Shown: positions 32,241 to 41,114, counted from the stretch's first letter. The stretch: 64,000 nt of DNA from UBA2231 sp964415175 (GCA_964415175.1 CAYPYG010000007.1:1-64000), one strand, 5' to 3'. Numbers and translations are program-made. The notes: generated from the sequence alone by a model not told the origin.

Positions 32241-34022
32241 ATGACCAGCGCACCCGACAACAACAAGACCGAATTCCGCACTCACGACTGCGGCGCCCTG
32301 CGCGGCGCCGACGCCGGCAGGACCGCTACCCTTTGCGGCTGGATGGACTCCAAGCGCAACCACGGCGGCGTACTTTTCATAAGCCTGCGCGACCTCTACG
32401 GCGTGACCCAGGTCGTAGCCAATCCCGGCACCGCGGCCTTCCAGGCGGCCGAGGAGTCCAAGGCGGAGTATGTCCTGCGCGTGACCGGCAAAGTTACGCC
32501 GCGCCCGCAGGGCATGGTCAATCCGAAAATGCCGACGGGCGAGATAGAGCTCGTCGCCGAGAAGATAGAGACGCTCAACGTTTCCCAGCCGCTGCCTTTC
32601 GACCTCGGCGAGCACGCCGGGGTGCTGGAGGACACGCGCCTCAAGTACCGCTACCTCGACCTGCGCCGGCCGAAGGTCGCCAGGAACCTCGTCCTGCGCA
32701 GCAAGGTGGCCGGCCTGGTCCGCGCCAACCTCCTCGCGAAAGGGTTCAACGAGATAGAGACCCCGATGCTGACCCGGTCCACGCCCGAGGGCGCCCGCGA
32801 TTACGTGGTCCCGTCCCGCATGAGCCCCGGCCATTTCTACGCGCTGCCGCAGTCGCCGCAGGTGTTCAAGCAGCTGCTGATGGTCGCCGGCATGGACCGG
32901 TACTTCCAGCTCGCCCGCGCGCTGCGCGACGAGGACCTGCGCGCCGACCGCCAGCCGGAGCATACCCAGATAGACGTGGAGATGTCCTTCGTGACCGAGC
33001 GCGACGTGGCCGCCGTAGTGGAGGACATGCTGCGCTCCGTCTTCGAAGGCGTGGGTGAGAGAATAGAGACCCCTTTCATGGAAATGGAGTTCGCCGACGC
33101 GATGCTGCGCTACGGCTCGGACAAGCCGGACCTGCGCTACGCGCTCGAAATACGGGACTGCTCGCATCTCTTTAAGGCCTCCGGCTTCAAGGTCTTCGCC
33201 GAAGCGCTGGCCTCCGGCGGCGTCGTGCGCGGCATAAAGGGCGAAGGCGGCGCGGCCGCCTATTCCCGCGGCGAGATAGACAAGCTCACCGAGACCGTGA
33301 AAAAAGCCGGGGCGAAGGGCCTGCTCTGGTTCAAGCTCAAGGACGGCAAGATGGAGTCGCCTGCCCTCAAGTTCCTTTCCGAGGCCGAGACTTCGTCGGT
33401 GAAGGACTTCTTCGCGATGAAGGAGGGGGACATCGTCTTCATGGTGACCGGCCCCGCGGCCCAGGCCGCGCCGCAGCTGGGCATGGTGCGCGGCGAGCTC
33501 ATAAAGAAGCTCAAGCCCGCGCAGACGAAGAAATGGGCCTTCCTCTGGGTGCGCCATTTCCCGCTGCTGGAGAAGGACGCCGAGACCGGCCACTGGACCT
33601 TTACCCATAATCCGTTCACCGCGCCGCTGCCGGAAGAGCTCCCGATGCTCGACACCGACCCCGGCGGCATGCGCTCCTGCCAGTACGACCTGGTGCTCAA
33701 CGGCGTGGAACTGGGCTCCGGCTCCGTGCGCAACCACAGCCGGGCCGTGCAGGAGAAGATCTTCGGCCTGATGGGCTATTCCAAGGACGAGGTTCAGCGC
33801 CGCTTCGGCATGATAGTCAACGCCCTGGACTTCGGCGCGCCGCCGCACGGCGGCATCGGCATCGGCTTCGACCGGCTCATCGGCATACTCTGCGGCACGG
33901 ATTCGATACGCGACGTGATCGCCTTCCCCAAGACGACCAGCGGCTCGTGCCTGATGAGCGACGCGCCCTCGACGATAGACGAGCGGCAGCTTAAAGAGCT
34001 GCACCTCAAGATAACGGAATAA
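32241..34022 (+). CDS. aspS: Aspartyl-tRNA synthetase
   Basis: A class IIb enzyme of 593 residues with an N-terminal OB-fold anticodon domain (L-C-G-W-M-D-S-K-R-N-H-G-G), R-Y-R-Y-L-D-L-R (motif 1 region, K-Y-R-Y-L-D), motif 2 F-x-A-L-P-Q-S-P-Q and F-R-D-E-D-L-R-A-D-R style A-R-A-L-R-D-E-D, the bacterial insert domain and the motif 3 G-I-G-I-G-F-D-R-L. asnS is also present in this window, so this enzyme may charge only tRNA-Asp. It is 31 bases after hisS and one base before lipA. Confidence 0.96.
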   Translation: MTSAPDNNKTEFRTHDCGALRGADAGRTATLCGWMDSKRNHGGVLFISLRDLYGVTQVVANPGTAAFQAAEESKAEYVLRVTGKVTPRPQGMVNPKMPTGEIELVAEKIETLNVSQPLPFDLGEHAGVLEDTRLKYRYLDLRRPKVARNLVLRSKVAGLVRANLLAKGFNEIETPMLTRSTPEGARDYVVPSRMSPGHFYALPQSPQVFKQLLMVAGMDRYFQLARALRDEDLRADRQPEHTQIDVEMSFVTERDVAAVVEDMLRSVFEGVGERIETPFMEMEFADAMLRYGSDKPDLRYALEIRDCSHLFKASGFKVFAEALASGGVVRGIKGEGGAAAYSRGEIDKLTETVKKAGAKGLLWFKLKDGKMESPALKFLSEAETSSVKDFFAMKEGDIVFMVTGPAAQAAPQLGMVRGELIKKLKPAQTKKWAFLWVRHFPLLEKDAETGHWTFTHNPFTAPLPEELPMLDTDPGGMRSCQYDLVLNGVELGSGSVRNHSRAVQEKIFGLMGYSKDEVQRRFGMIVNALDFGAPPHGGIGIGFDRLIGILCGTDSIRDVIAFPKTTSGSCLMSDAPSTIDERQLKELHLKITE

Positions 34023-34023
34023 G

Positions 34024-34899
34024 ATGGGCGTCTATCCCGACTGGATCGTCGCGGAAGTCCGGAAGAACAAGGCCGGGCTCCGCGGCGCGCCGGCCCGCGA
34101 CACCGCCGGCGACCTGGCCGGCGCGCGGCTCCACACCGTCTGCGACGAGGCGCTGTGCCCCAACAAAGGGAAGTGTTTCGCCGAGGGCGAGGCCACCTTC
34201 CTGATACTGGGCGATATCTGCACGCGCGCCTGCTCTTTCTGCGCGGTCTCCAAGAAAAAACCGCTGCCGCCGGACCCCGGCGAGCCGGCCCGGGTGGGGG
34301 GACTCTCCCGCCGCTGGGGCCTCAAATACGTGGTCTTCACTTCCCCTACGCGCGACGATCTGCCCGACGGAGGGGCCTCTCATTTCGCGGCCACCCTCCG
34401 CGCCCTGCGGCAGTCCTGCCCCGGGATAAAGACCGAGCCGCTGATCCCGGACTTCGGCGGCGACGGGGCGGCGCTGCGCGCCGTCATGGACGCGGAGCCC
34501 GACGTGCTGGGCCACAACCTGGAGACCGTGCCTTCGCTCTACGCTGTGCGAAAAGGCGCGGATCACCGCCGTTCGCTGAAAGTCCTGGAGAACGCGAAAA
34601 AATACAGGCCGGCCTCGCTGATCAAGACGGGCTTCATGCTGGGGCTGGGAGAGACGGAGGCGGAGCTGGAGACGGCTCTCAGGGACGCGGTCTCCGCCGG
34701 CTGCGACCTGGTGACGCTGGGCCAGTACCTGGCCCCGTCGAAGGGACATTTCGAGGTCAAGCGGTACTACACGCCCAAAGAGTTCGAGGCCTGGGAACAC
34801 CGGGCCCTGGAGCTCGGCTTCAAGGCCGCCCTGGCCGGTCCGCTGGTGCGCAGTTCCTTCCGCGCCGGCCGCCTCTACTCCCAGGCCCTCACGAAATAG
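34024..34899 (+). CDS. lipA: Lipoyl synthase
   Basis: LipA inserts two sulfurs into protein-bound octanoyl chains to make lipoyl cofactors. The 291-residue protein has the auxiliary-cluster cysteines C40, C45 and C51 (C-D-E-A-L-C-P-N-K-G-K-C) and the radical-SAM cysteines C66, C70 and C73 (C-T-R-A-C-S-F-C). The C-terminal R-S-S-F carries the auxiliary-cluster Ser ligand. Also visible are G-G-x-G-A/A-L style F-G-G-D-G-A-A-L and the lipoate-specific L-G-L-G-E-T. lipB is not nearby. Confidence 0.95.
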   Translation: MGVYPDWIVAEVRKNKAGLRGAPARDTAGDLAGARLHTVCDEALCPNKGKCFAEGEATFLILGDICTRACSFCAVSKKKPLPPDPGEPARVGGLSRRWGLKYVVFTSPTRDDLPDGGASHFAATLRALRQSCPGIKTEPLIPDFGGDGAALRAVMDAEPDVLGHNLETVPSLYAVRKGADHRRSLKVLENAKKYRPASLIKTGFMLGLGETEAELETALRDAVSAGCDLVTLGQYLAPSKGHFEVKRYYTPKEFEAWEHRALELGFKAALAGPLVRSSFRAGRLYSQALTK

Positions 34900-34942
34900 A
34901 CTTCCCGGAAGCCGACCTTTCCAGAACTCCATGAGGGAACAA

Positions 34943-35128
34943 CCGGGGATGGCGGGGCATCACTTAAGCAAAGCCGTCCGAAGGCCCGAGCTTACGGAGT
35001 ATGCGCCGCAGCTTACGGTGCTTTGCTTCTCGCGGAGGCGGAGGCGCATACGAGCGCGAGGGCCGAGGTCGGAGCGCGAGTACGGTGTACGAGCGCGTCT
35101 TTGCGGAGTGATGCCCCGGCAGCACCGG
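34943..35128. repeat. About 186-base element with imperfect terminal inverted repeats
   Basis: The ends 34943-34975 and 35097-35128 are inverted copies of about 32 bases (one gap), sharing GGGGCATCACT and GCAAAG. The inside has further short repeats: AGCTTACGG twice, TACGAGCGCG twice, and GCAAAGC against GCTTTGC. It separates the convergent lipA and 35141 genes and has no convincing coding frame. It could be a MITE, a REP-like element or a large structured terminator. Confidence 0.55.
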
Positions 35129-35140
35129 AATGATCGCTCC

Positions 35141-35881
35141 TTATTTCTCGATGAGGGGGAAGTAGAAGTCGCGGATGCGGGCCTTGGCGGTCTCGGGCAT
35201 GCCCTCGAAATAGGTCATGTAATAGCCGCGCGGACCCTCACCCGGCTGGAACTTCCTGGTGTCCAGCGGGCGTGAATGTATGGCGGCGCTGAGCCGCTCG
35301 CCGTCGAAGACGAGTATCATCCTGGGCCCCGGCGCCGGCCTCCCCATCCAGTGGTCCTTGAGCATCCAGCTGCGCAGCGGCCCCCGGCCCGCCCAGGCCT
35401 CGTAAGGGAACTCCTCGAAATGGCGCCGGAAATCCCCCTGCGTGAGCCCGCGCCGCGCGCCTTCGGCCAGTTTCGACAGCGCGTACTCGACCCGGGAATC
35501 CCGGCGGATCTCGCCCTCCTTCAGGAAGCCCGTGAAACTCATCCTGGCCCGGCCGCTCCTCTCTTCTATCAGCCAGGCCCTGATATCGGATAACACCTCG
35601 CCGATCTTCGCCCCGGCTTCGTCATAGAGGGGGCTCTTCGCGCGTATCATCCCGGTGAAAGAATTGTAATCGCCTTTGTCTATCAGCGAGATCAGTCCGG
35701 CGAGGTGCCAGCCGCCGGAAGCCGGGGCGCACTCGACGAAGGTCTTCTTCCCGATCCTGACGATGACCTTGCCGCCGGGCTCGTCGCGGAGCTTCACCCC
35801 GCCGGAAGTCATCTCGGCCGCCGCGGGCGCGGCGGCGGAAAGCAGCGTCGCGGAAACGAGGACGATCGTCATTGTTCTCAT
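35141..35881 (-). CDS. Secreted protein of unknown function
   Basis: The 246-residue product has a signal peptide (residues 1-22, A-P-A-A-A-E). The next 70 residues (V-K-L-R-D-E-P-G-G-K-V-I-V-R-I-G near residue 30) resemble an SH3-like bacterial fold such as that of wall-binding domains. The rest includes a charged helical part and W-M-L-K-D-H-W-M-G near residue 170. No family is recognised. Role unknown; it points toward lipA across the inverted-repeat element. Confidence 0.65.
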   Translation of the reverse strand: MRTMTIVLVSATLLSAAAPAAAEMTSGGVKLRDEPGGKVIVRIGKKTFVECAPASGGWHLAGLISLIDKGDYNSFTGMIRAKSPLYDEAGAKIGEVLSDIRAWLIEERSGRARMSFTGFLKEGEIRRDSRVEYALSKLAEGARRGLTQGDFRRHFEEFPYEAWAGRGPLRSWMLKDHWMGRPAPGPRMILVFDGERLSAAIHSRPLDTRKFQPGEGPRGYYMTYFEGMPETAKARIRDFYFPLIEK

Positions 35882-35948
35882 GCCTCCATTCTATTTATTC
35901 CTGCGCCTGCTGTCACGGCCGTTCCGTATTTATTAGAATCTATCCCGC

Positions 35949-36716
35949 ATGGAAAGGAACGGAAACCTCCCGGCGGAGCGCGGCCGCGGCAACAGCGGGC
36001 TGGCCTGGCTGGCCGACGGCTGGGACTTCTACACGGTAATGCTGCCGCGGTTGCTGCCGGCCATACTGGCCGTGCCACTGCTCTCCGTACCGGTCTATTT
36101 CCTAGCCGACAGGTACGGCAGCGTCTGGCCGGGTTACGCGTGGATGACGGCGGTCATCATCCCCCTGGAGGCCGGCGTCACCCTTTTCTACATAAGGACC
36201 GCCAGGGGCCGGGGGTCGCTGCGCGACCTCTTCTACGGCTTCTCCATCTATTTCAGGGCCGTCGCCCTGACCCTCATATTCTCGATTATGCTGCTGGGCG
36301 GCTTCATGCTCCTGATAGTGCCCGGCATACTGATCATGCTCGCCTACTCTTTCGGCGAATACGCGCTGGTGGACGAGGACCTGCCGGTCAGGGACTGTTT
36401 CCTGCGCAGCGCCGAGATAACGCAGGGACACCGGACGGACCTCTTCCCCGTGCTCGGGCTGATGGTGCTCATAGAGGTGTTCGTCCCGTCCATGATAGAC
36501 ATCGGCTCCGTCAAGGCCCCGTCGGTGACGCTCAAGACCGGTTTCTGGGACGTGGCGGGGCACGCGCTCAAGAATTTCGTCTTCATCCCCTGGCTCAACT
36601 GCTCCGCGGCCATCGCCTATTGCAGGCTCAAGGACAGGGCGGACCGCCGCCTCCGGACGGCGCACGACGGGACCGGGGACGAGCCCGCGGACCGGGAACC
36701 GCCGGCGGAAGAATGA
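35949..36716 (+). CDS. Integral membrane protein of unknown function
   Basis: The 255-residue protein has about six membrane segments, with a cytoplasmic loop carrying R-D-C-F-L-R-S-A-E-I-T-Q-G-H-R near residue 140. The overall layout (aromatic start, segments at 30-50, 58-78, 98-125 and later) resembles the DUF975-type or GDPD membrane-domain superfamily, but without a decisive motif. A TAGAAT box lies 9 bases before the ATG with no ribosome site, so the message may be leaderless. It overlaps the radical SAM gene by ATGA. Confidence 0.65.
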   Translation: MERNGNLPAERGRGNSGLAWLADGWDFYTVMLPRLLPAILAVPLLSVPVYFLADRYGSVWPGYAWMTAVIIPLEAGVTLFYIRTARGRGSLRDLFYGFSIYFRAVALTLIFSIMLLGGFMLLIVPGILIMLAYSFGEYALVDEDLPVRDCFLRSAEITQGHRTDLFPVLGLMVLIEVFVPSMIDIGSVKAPSVTLKTGFWDVAGHALKNFVFIPWLNCSAAIAYCRLKDRADRRLRTAHDGTGDEPADREPPAEE

Positions 36717-37918
36717 ACCCGGTCACGCTCGTCTTCCTTTCGACCAGGGAGAATATCTACAGCCTGGCGGCGCTCGCGGGCGCCCTCGAGGGGCTGCCGG
36801 ACGGGAACTTCGGCCTGCGCTTCGCCGAAGACGTGCCCTCGCTGCTCTTCGAGACCGCCGCCGCGCTGGCGGCCGGCGAGACCGCCGTCGCCGCCCTTTC
36901 CTTTTCCAGCATGTCCGCCCCCGCGGCGGCCGCGGCGGCCGCGGCGATGAGCGGGACCTTCGGCAGAAAGGCCCTGCTGATCGCCGGAGGCCCTCACCCT
37001 TCGGGCGACCCTTCCGGCACTCTCGGGATGGGCTTCGACTTCGTCTTCAGGGGGGAAGCGGAGGACACTCTGCCCGCTTTCATCCTCTCGCTGTCGCGGG
37101 GGGATATCCCCGACGGCAGGGTGATCTCGCCGGCCGCGCCGGCCGACCTGGACGCCTTTCCGCCCGGCTCGCTGCGCCGGAACCGTTTCGCCCCGGTGGA
37201 GATAACGCGCGGCTGCCCCTACGCCTGCGCGTATTGCCAGACCTCCTTCCTCTTCGGGGCCAGGCAGCGCCACCGCTCGGTCGGCAAGGTCCGCGACTGG
37301 CTGGGAAAGATGAGCGCTCTCGGGATGCGCGACCACCGTTTTATAAGCCCCGACGCCTTCTCGTACGGGTCTCCCGACGGCAGGAAGCCCGACCTGACGG
37401 CCCTGGAGGACCTGCTCAGGGCGGCGCGCGAAGCGGCGGGCCCGGGCGGCAGGGTATTCCTGGGCTCTTTCCCGTCCGAGGTGCGCCCCGACCATGTCAC
37501 GCGGGAGACCGTCGGCCTGCTCAAGGCCTACGCCGACAACCGCGCGCTTATCATAGGGGCCCAGACGGGCAGCGACCGCCTGCTGGAGGAACTCGGGCGC
37601 GGCCATGACGCCGCCGCCGTACTGCGGGCCGCCCGCCTCTGCGCCTCCAGCGGCATAAAGCCCGTGGTGGATTTCATTTTCGGCCTGCCGGGAGAGGTCC
37701 CGGCCGACGAAGAAGCGACCATGGCTCTCATCGGCGACCTCCTGCCGCTGGGAGCCAGGATCCACGCCCATTCGTTCATGCCGCTGCCCGGGACGCCGCT
37801 GGCCGGCGCCGAACCGCCGGTCATCACCCCGCGCGTCAGGAAGTTCATAAGTTCCCTCTCTTCGACCGGGCGGGCGTTCGGCCCCTGGGAGAACCAGGAG
37901 CGGACCGCCAGGGACTGA
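36713..37918 (+). CDS. B12-binding/radical SAM protein (MJ_1487-like family)
   Basis: The ATG at 36713 overlaps the previous stop by ATGA and gives 401 residues; a longer open frame reaching back to 35705 is a shadow. An N-terminal B12-binding-type Rossmann part precedes the radical-SAM loop I-T-R-G-C-P-Y-A-C-A-Y-C-Q-T (Cys near residues 166, 170, 173), then F-G-A-R-Q-R-H-R-S. This signature matches the TIGR04013-like family found in archaea and some bacteria. No reaction is established for that family. The B12-binding D-x-H-x-x-G motif is not visible, so cobalamin binding is uncertain. Confidence 0.75.
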   Translation: MNPVTLVFLSTRENIYSLAALAGALEGLPDGNFGLRFAEDVPSLLFETAAALAAGETAVAALSFSSMSAPAAAAAAAAMSGTFGRKALLIAGGPHPSGDPSGTLGMGFDFVFRGEAEDTLPAFILSLSRGDIPDGRVISPAAPADLDAFPPGSLRRNRFAPVEITRGCPYACAYCQTSFLFGARQRHRSVGKVRDWLGKMSALGMRDHRFISPDAFSYGSPDGRKPDLTALEDLLRAAREAAGPGGRVFLGSFPSEVRPDHVTRETVGLLKAYADNRALIIGAQTGSDRLLEELGRGHDAAAVLRAARLCASSGIKPVVDFIFGLPGEVPADEEATMALIGDLLPLGARIHAHSFMPLPGTPLAGAEPPVITPRVRKFISSLSSTGRAFGPWENQERTARD

Positions 37919-37970
37919 GGTCCCTTATGGGCCTTTAGGCCCGCCCGGAGCCTGGGCCCTAAAGCCCTTA
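37918..37970. repeat. Short GG-N-CC repeat unit (copy 2)
   Basis: AGGTCCCTTATGGGCCTTTA and, 9 bases on, GAGCCTGGGCCCTAAAGCCC: units of GG-N-CC-T-T/A-T/A-GG-N-CC in the intergenic space. Compare 18791-18831 and 57207-57270. Confidence 0.5.
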
Positions 37971-37996
37971 ACCGGCCGCCGCTTTTAATGTAAAAT
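37968..37996 (+). promoter_or_regulatory. Putative promoter of the secreted protein gene at 38030
   Basis: TTAACC at 37968-37973, 17 bases, TAAAAT at 37991-37996. The -35 lies in the end of the GG-N-CC repeat. A strong GGAGGGG site precedes the ATG at 38030. Confidence 0.45.
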
Positions 37997-38029
37997 ATAC
38001 CCGTAAGCCAAAGTCACGGAGGGGAATAA

Positions 38030-38884
38030 ATGTTCAAACTAGCAGCCGCTATAGCACTGTTTTCCGCGCCGCTTCAGGCCGCCAACTTCCAGCTCGACGC
38101 CGTCACCGCGAATGACGTGACCGCCGCCGAGGTTTCGCTGCCGCAGGCGCAGGAGCCGGAGGCCGCCCTGGACAAGGCCGGCGTCCTCACCAGCCTTCAC
38201 CTCATGCCCCAGGCCGTCAGGAGCCGCCTGCTCTCCTTCGGGACCCCGGCCCAGTTCGCCGAGTTCACCGCCGTGTGGAACCCGATACTGCAGGAAGCGG
38301 GCATGGTCATCGGCGAGGTCACCTACGAGGCCGACATACAGCTGGGCATCGTCAACTACTCCTCCGCCGATGGACTGGTGCTGCGCCGCCTCATAGCCGA
38401 CAGGCTCAACTACGACGCGCTCAACCCCACCGAGATGCACAACCTCAAAACGGAGATGGAAGCCGCCCTCGCGAAGAACGGCCTGCCCGTGAAGGCCTCC
38501 TTCTACGTGAAGTCCGACGCGCTGCGCCCGACCTTCGCGCTCTACTACGTGACCAGGGGCGACGAGAACGACGACCACGAGAAACAGATGCGCATACTCA
38601 AGAAGGGCGAGGATATAGACTACGACCTGCTCGAGAGCGCCGGCGTCAACATAATCCGCAGGGACAATTCCTTCACGATGCTCTACATCGGCAAGGAGCT
38701 GGGCTTCAAGTCCAAGGTCGCGACCGACGAAGCCTCCGCCGCGCAGAAGCTCGAGGACTACAAGAAGTTCCTCGCCGAGAACAAGAAGGAGTTCCTGGGG
38801 TCCAGGACGCACAAACTGACCGAGCCCTTCACCGTCGGGGAGACGACCTACAACTACCTCCTCAACATGTACTTCTACCAGTAG
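38030..38884 (+). CDS. Secreted protein of unknown function
   Basis: The 284-residue product has a strong ribosome site, a signal peptide (residues 1-18, cleaved after A-A) and a mature start F-Q-L-D-A-V-T-A-N-D-V that resembles that of the protein at 21491. The remainder is acidic and alpha/beta with no Cys; a run of K-L-E-D-Y-K-K-F-L-A-E-N-K-K-E looks like a coiled helix near residue 243. I do not recognise a family. It has a promoter and a strong terminator of its own, suggesting good expression. Confidence 0.65.
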   Translation: MFKLAAAIALFSAPLQAANFQLDAVTANDVTAAEVSLPQAQEPEAALDKAGVLTSLHLMPQAVRSRLLSFGTPAQFAEFTAVWNPILQEAGMVIGEVTYEADIQLGIVNYSSADGLVLRRLIADRLNYDALNPTEMHNLKTEMEAALAKNGLPVKASFYVKSDALRPTFALYYVTRGDENDDHEKQMRILKKGEDIDYDLLESAGVNIIRRDNSFTMLYIGKELGFKSKVATDEASAAQKLEDYKKFLAENKKEFLGSRTHKLTEPFTVGETTYNYLLNMYFYQ

Positions 38885-38905
38885 GACGGGCGTCCGTCCG
38901 GGAAA

Positions 38906-38937
38906 AAGGCCCGCCGGGCGACCGGCGGGCCTTTTCA
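38906..38937 (+). terminator. Rho-independent terminator
   Basis: GGCCCGCCGG, a short loop, CCGGCGGGCC, then TTTTCATTT. It ends the gene at 38884 and, with the A-run on its left, could also serve the convergent 5'-nucleotidase gene. Confidence 0.85.
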
Positions 38938-38957
38938 TTTGCCCGGGCGCTCAGGCG

Positions 38958-40508
38958 CTATTTCAGGCGCCGTATCCTGCCGCCGGCCGGGGCTTTCAGC
39001 GGGCCGGCCGCCAGCGCGTCCTCTATGACGCCGCGCACGGTTCTCATCGTGTCCCGGACGTCGCGTCCGGCGGAGAACCCGGCGGCGTGATCCCCGCCGC
39101 CGGCGAGGTAGCTGTTGGTGGCGACAAGGAAGTCGTCGCCGTCGTTGATCTCTCGGCCGCCGCGCAGCAGGCGCAGCGACGCGGGGCGCGGCCCGTCGCC
39201 CGGGAGGAACTCGACCTCGAAACCGGAGACCTGCATGAAACTGCGGCCGTGTATGATATTGTCGGCCATGATGCGTTCGAGGTCCGAGCCGTAAAGGCGC
39301 ATCGTGACTATCGTGTTCTCGAACGGAAGCGACTGGTAGAGGTCGCGCAGGCGGACTTCCCCTTTGCGGAGGGGGGCCCTTATCCCCTTGGTATTATGCA
39401 GCGCGATATCGGCGCCCGCGGCCTCGCGCGTCAGGTCGCACAGGACATTGCCGAGCGGGGAATCCAGCCAGCCGGGGTCCTGCGGCAGGTCCTCCGCCGC
39501 GCGGCCCAGCACGCGGCTCATCCCGCGTTCCACCTCCGCCCTGAAACCGGCTAGCAGCTTCAGGACGGCCGGGTCCTCGCCGGTCTCGTCCGTCCAGAGC
39601 GGCACCAGTTCAGCCGTCACGTCCTTCAATTCGCCGGTGGTCCCGTCGAAATCAAGCTCGACCCTGGTCGTATAGGAAAGGCCGTAGCCGCTCTCGCCGA
39701 ACACCGCGCCGGAGACGGGGTCCCGGTATCCCCGCAGGAGGGCCGTATGATTATGGCCGCCCAGGACCAGGTCGAAACCGGGCGCATCGCGCGCCACGCG
39801 CAGCGTGCCGGGAGGCGCTTCGGCGAAGGTCCAGGTGGAGATGTCCAGCCGCCCGAGGCTGAGCCGTTCGTCGAGCCCGAGATGCGTCAGCAGGACGACG
39901 GCGGAGGGACTGCTGCGGCGTATCTCCGCCAGCCAGCGGGCGGCCTCGGCCGCCTCGTCGCGGAAATCGAGGGCCGCGACGTTCTGCGGCAGCGTCGAAG
40001 TGGCGGTATGACGGCCGGCCAGCCCGAGCACCGCTATCCTTTTGCCGCCGCGCTCCGCCACCGTATACGGTTTCAGGTAAGGGGGGGTCGTTCCCGTTCC
40101 CTTGATAAAGACATTGGCGCCGAGCACGGGGAAGGCCGCGCTGGAGGCGATGACCTTGAGGGTCCCTTCGCCGTAATCGTACTCGTGGTTCCCGGGAACG
40201 GTCGCGGCGTAGCCCAGCGCGTTCATCAGCTCGACGCTGGCCAGGCCGCGCGTGAGTATTCCCTCGGGCGTGCCCTGGAACATGTCGCCCGAATCCAGGA
40301 GCAGCACGGGGTCCTTTTCTTTCCTGATCCGCGCCGACAGGGCGGCGAAACCGCCGATGAGGCGCGAGGGCTGGTCGTTGTCCCATTCGGCCGGCCGGGC
40401 GGAATACCAGCCGTGCACGTCGCTGGTATGGTAAACGACCACCTTCTCCGCGGCCGCGTACGACGGCAGCAGGAAGAGGAGCGGCAGGAAGAGGCGCTGT
40501 CCTTTCAT
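38958..40508 (-). CDS. Secreted 5'-nucleotidase / UDP-sugar hydrolase family
   Basis: The 516-residue protein has a signal peptide (residues 1-20, S-Y-A-A-A-E) and the bimetal metallophosphatase signatures in order: H-T-S-D-V-H-G-W near residue 27, D-S-G-D-M-F-Q-G near residue 70, G-N-H-E-Y-D-Y near residue 105, T-H-L-G-L-D-E and L-G-G-H-N-H-T. The C-terminal 5'-nucleotidase domain (residues 330-510) has the substrate-binding F-E-N-T-I-V. It hydrolyses periplasmic nucleotides or related phosphoesters; the exact substrate is undetermined. It is a UshA/YfkN relative. Confidence 0.88.
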   Translation of the reverse strand: MKGQRLFLPLLFLLPSYAAAEKVVVYHTSDVHGWYSARPAEWDNDQPSRLIGGFAALSARIRKEKDPVLLLDSGDMFQGTPEGILTRGLASVELMNALGYAATVPGNHEYDYGEGTLKVIASSAAFPVLGANVFIKGTGTTPPYLKPYTVAERGGKRIAVLGLAGRHTATSTLPQNVAALDFRDEAAEAARWLAEIRRSSPSAVVLLTHLGLDERLSLGRLDISTWTFAEAPPGTLRVARDAPGFDLVLGGHNHTALLRGYRDPVSGAVFGESGYGLSYTTRVELDFDGTTGELKDVTAELVPLWTDETGEDPAVLKLLAGFRAEVERGMSRVLGRAAEDLPQDPGWLDSPLGNVLCDLTREAAGADIALHNTKGIRAPLRKGEVRLRDLYQSLPFENTIVTMRLYGSDLERIMADNIIHGRSFMQVSGFEVEFLPGDGPRPASLRLLRGGREINDGDDFLVATNSYLAGGGDHAAGFSAGRDVRDTMRTVRGVIEDALAAGPLKAPAGGRIRRLK

Positions 40509-40515
40509 GCGGCGC

Positions 40516-41073
40516 TCACAGCCCCAGCTCGGCCGAGACGCCTTTCATGGCCTCCAGGGCGAGCTCCACGAACTGCTCGAGCGTGAGCCCCAGCTTTTCG
40601 CATTCCCGTATGGTGTCGCGGTTGACGGAGGCGGCGAAGCGCTTGTCCTTCATCCTCTTTATGACGGAGGACGGCTTCACCGAAGCCACCTTCTTATCGG
40701 GGTAGACCATCGCCGTGGCCATTATCAGGCCGGTCACCGTCTCGCCGGCGGCCAGCGCGGTATGGAAAGCGTCGGTGCGCGACCGGCCGGGATGGGCGGC
40801 CTCGTTGTGCAGCAGCACGGCCTCCACCAGGTCCTCGGGCAGGCCCTTCTCCCGGAGCAGGCGCGCGGCCTCGTGCGTGTGGCGCAGCATGTCGCCGGCG
40901 GTCAGCTCCGCGTCTATATCGTGCAGCAGGCCCGCCAGGGCCCATTTTTCGGGGTCCCGGCCGAGCCGCGCGGCCAGGGCGCGCAGCACGGCCTCCGAGG
41001 CCAGGCAATGCTTTATCATGTTCTCGTTCTTCACGTGCTCGCGGAGGAGCGCGAGGGCTTCGTCCCTGTTCAT
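40516..41073 (-). CDS. HD-domain phosphohydrolase-like protein
   Basis: The 185-residue protein has an HDIG-type HD domain: H near residue 19 (N-M-I-K-H-C-L), L-A-G-L-L-H-D-I-D-A-E near residue 50, R-H-T-H-E-A-A near 65 and L-H-N-E-A-A-H near 90. HD proteins hydrolyse phosphoesters or nucleotides. The substrate is unknown. It lies 7 bases upstream of the 5'-nucleotidase gene on the same strand, so the pair is probably one transcript. Confidence 0.85.
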   Translation of the reverse strand: MNRDEALALLREHVKNENMIKHCLASEAVLRALAARLGRDPEKWALAGLLHDIDAELTAGDMLRHTHEAARLLREKGLPEDLVEAVLLHNEAAHPGRSRTDAFHTALAAGETVTGLIMATAMVYPDKKVASVKPSSVIKRMKDKRFAASVNRDTIRECEKLGLTLEQFVELALEAMKGVSAELGL

Positions 41074-41101
41074 GGTCTCTCCTTGTACCGACGATAAATT
41101 A

Positions 41102-41107
41102 TAAAAT
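41102..41107 (+). promoter_or_regulatory. -10-like box immediately before the MFS gene
   Basis: TAAAAT ends 7 bases before the ATG at 41115, with no ribosome site between; a leaderless start is likely. The divergent HD gene starts only 41 bases away. Confidence 0.4.
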
Positions 41108-41114
41108 ATATGCG

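Noticed and set aside
32196..34004. A 600-codon frame on the minus strand opposite aspS
   Set aside because: Same composition shadow; aspS on the plus strand has all class II motifs and a conventional start.
34931..35275. A short open frame through the inverted-repeat element
   Set aside because: It has no ribosome site and consists largely of repeat DNA and antisense of the neighbouring gene.
35705..36712. Upstream extension of the radical SAM gene
   Set aside because: It runs through the preceding membrane-protein gene in another frame. The ATGA overlap at 36713 and the normal length of 401 residues define the true start.
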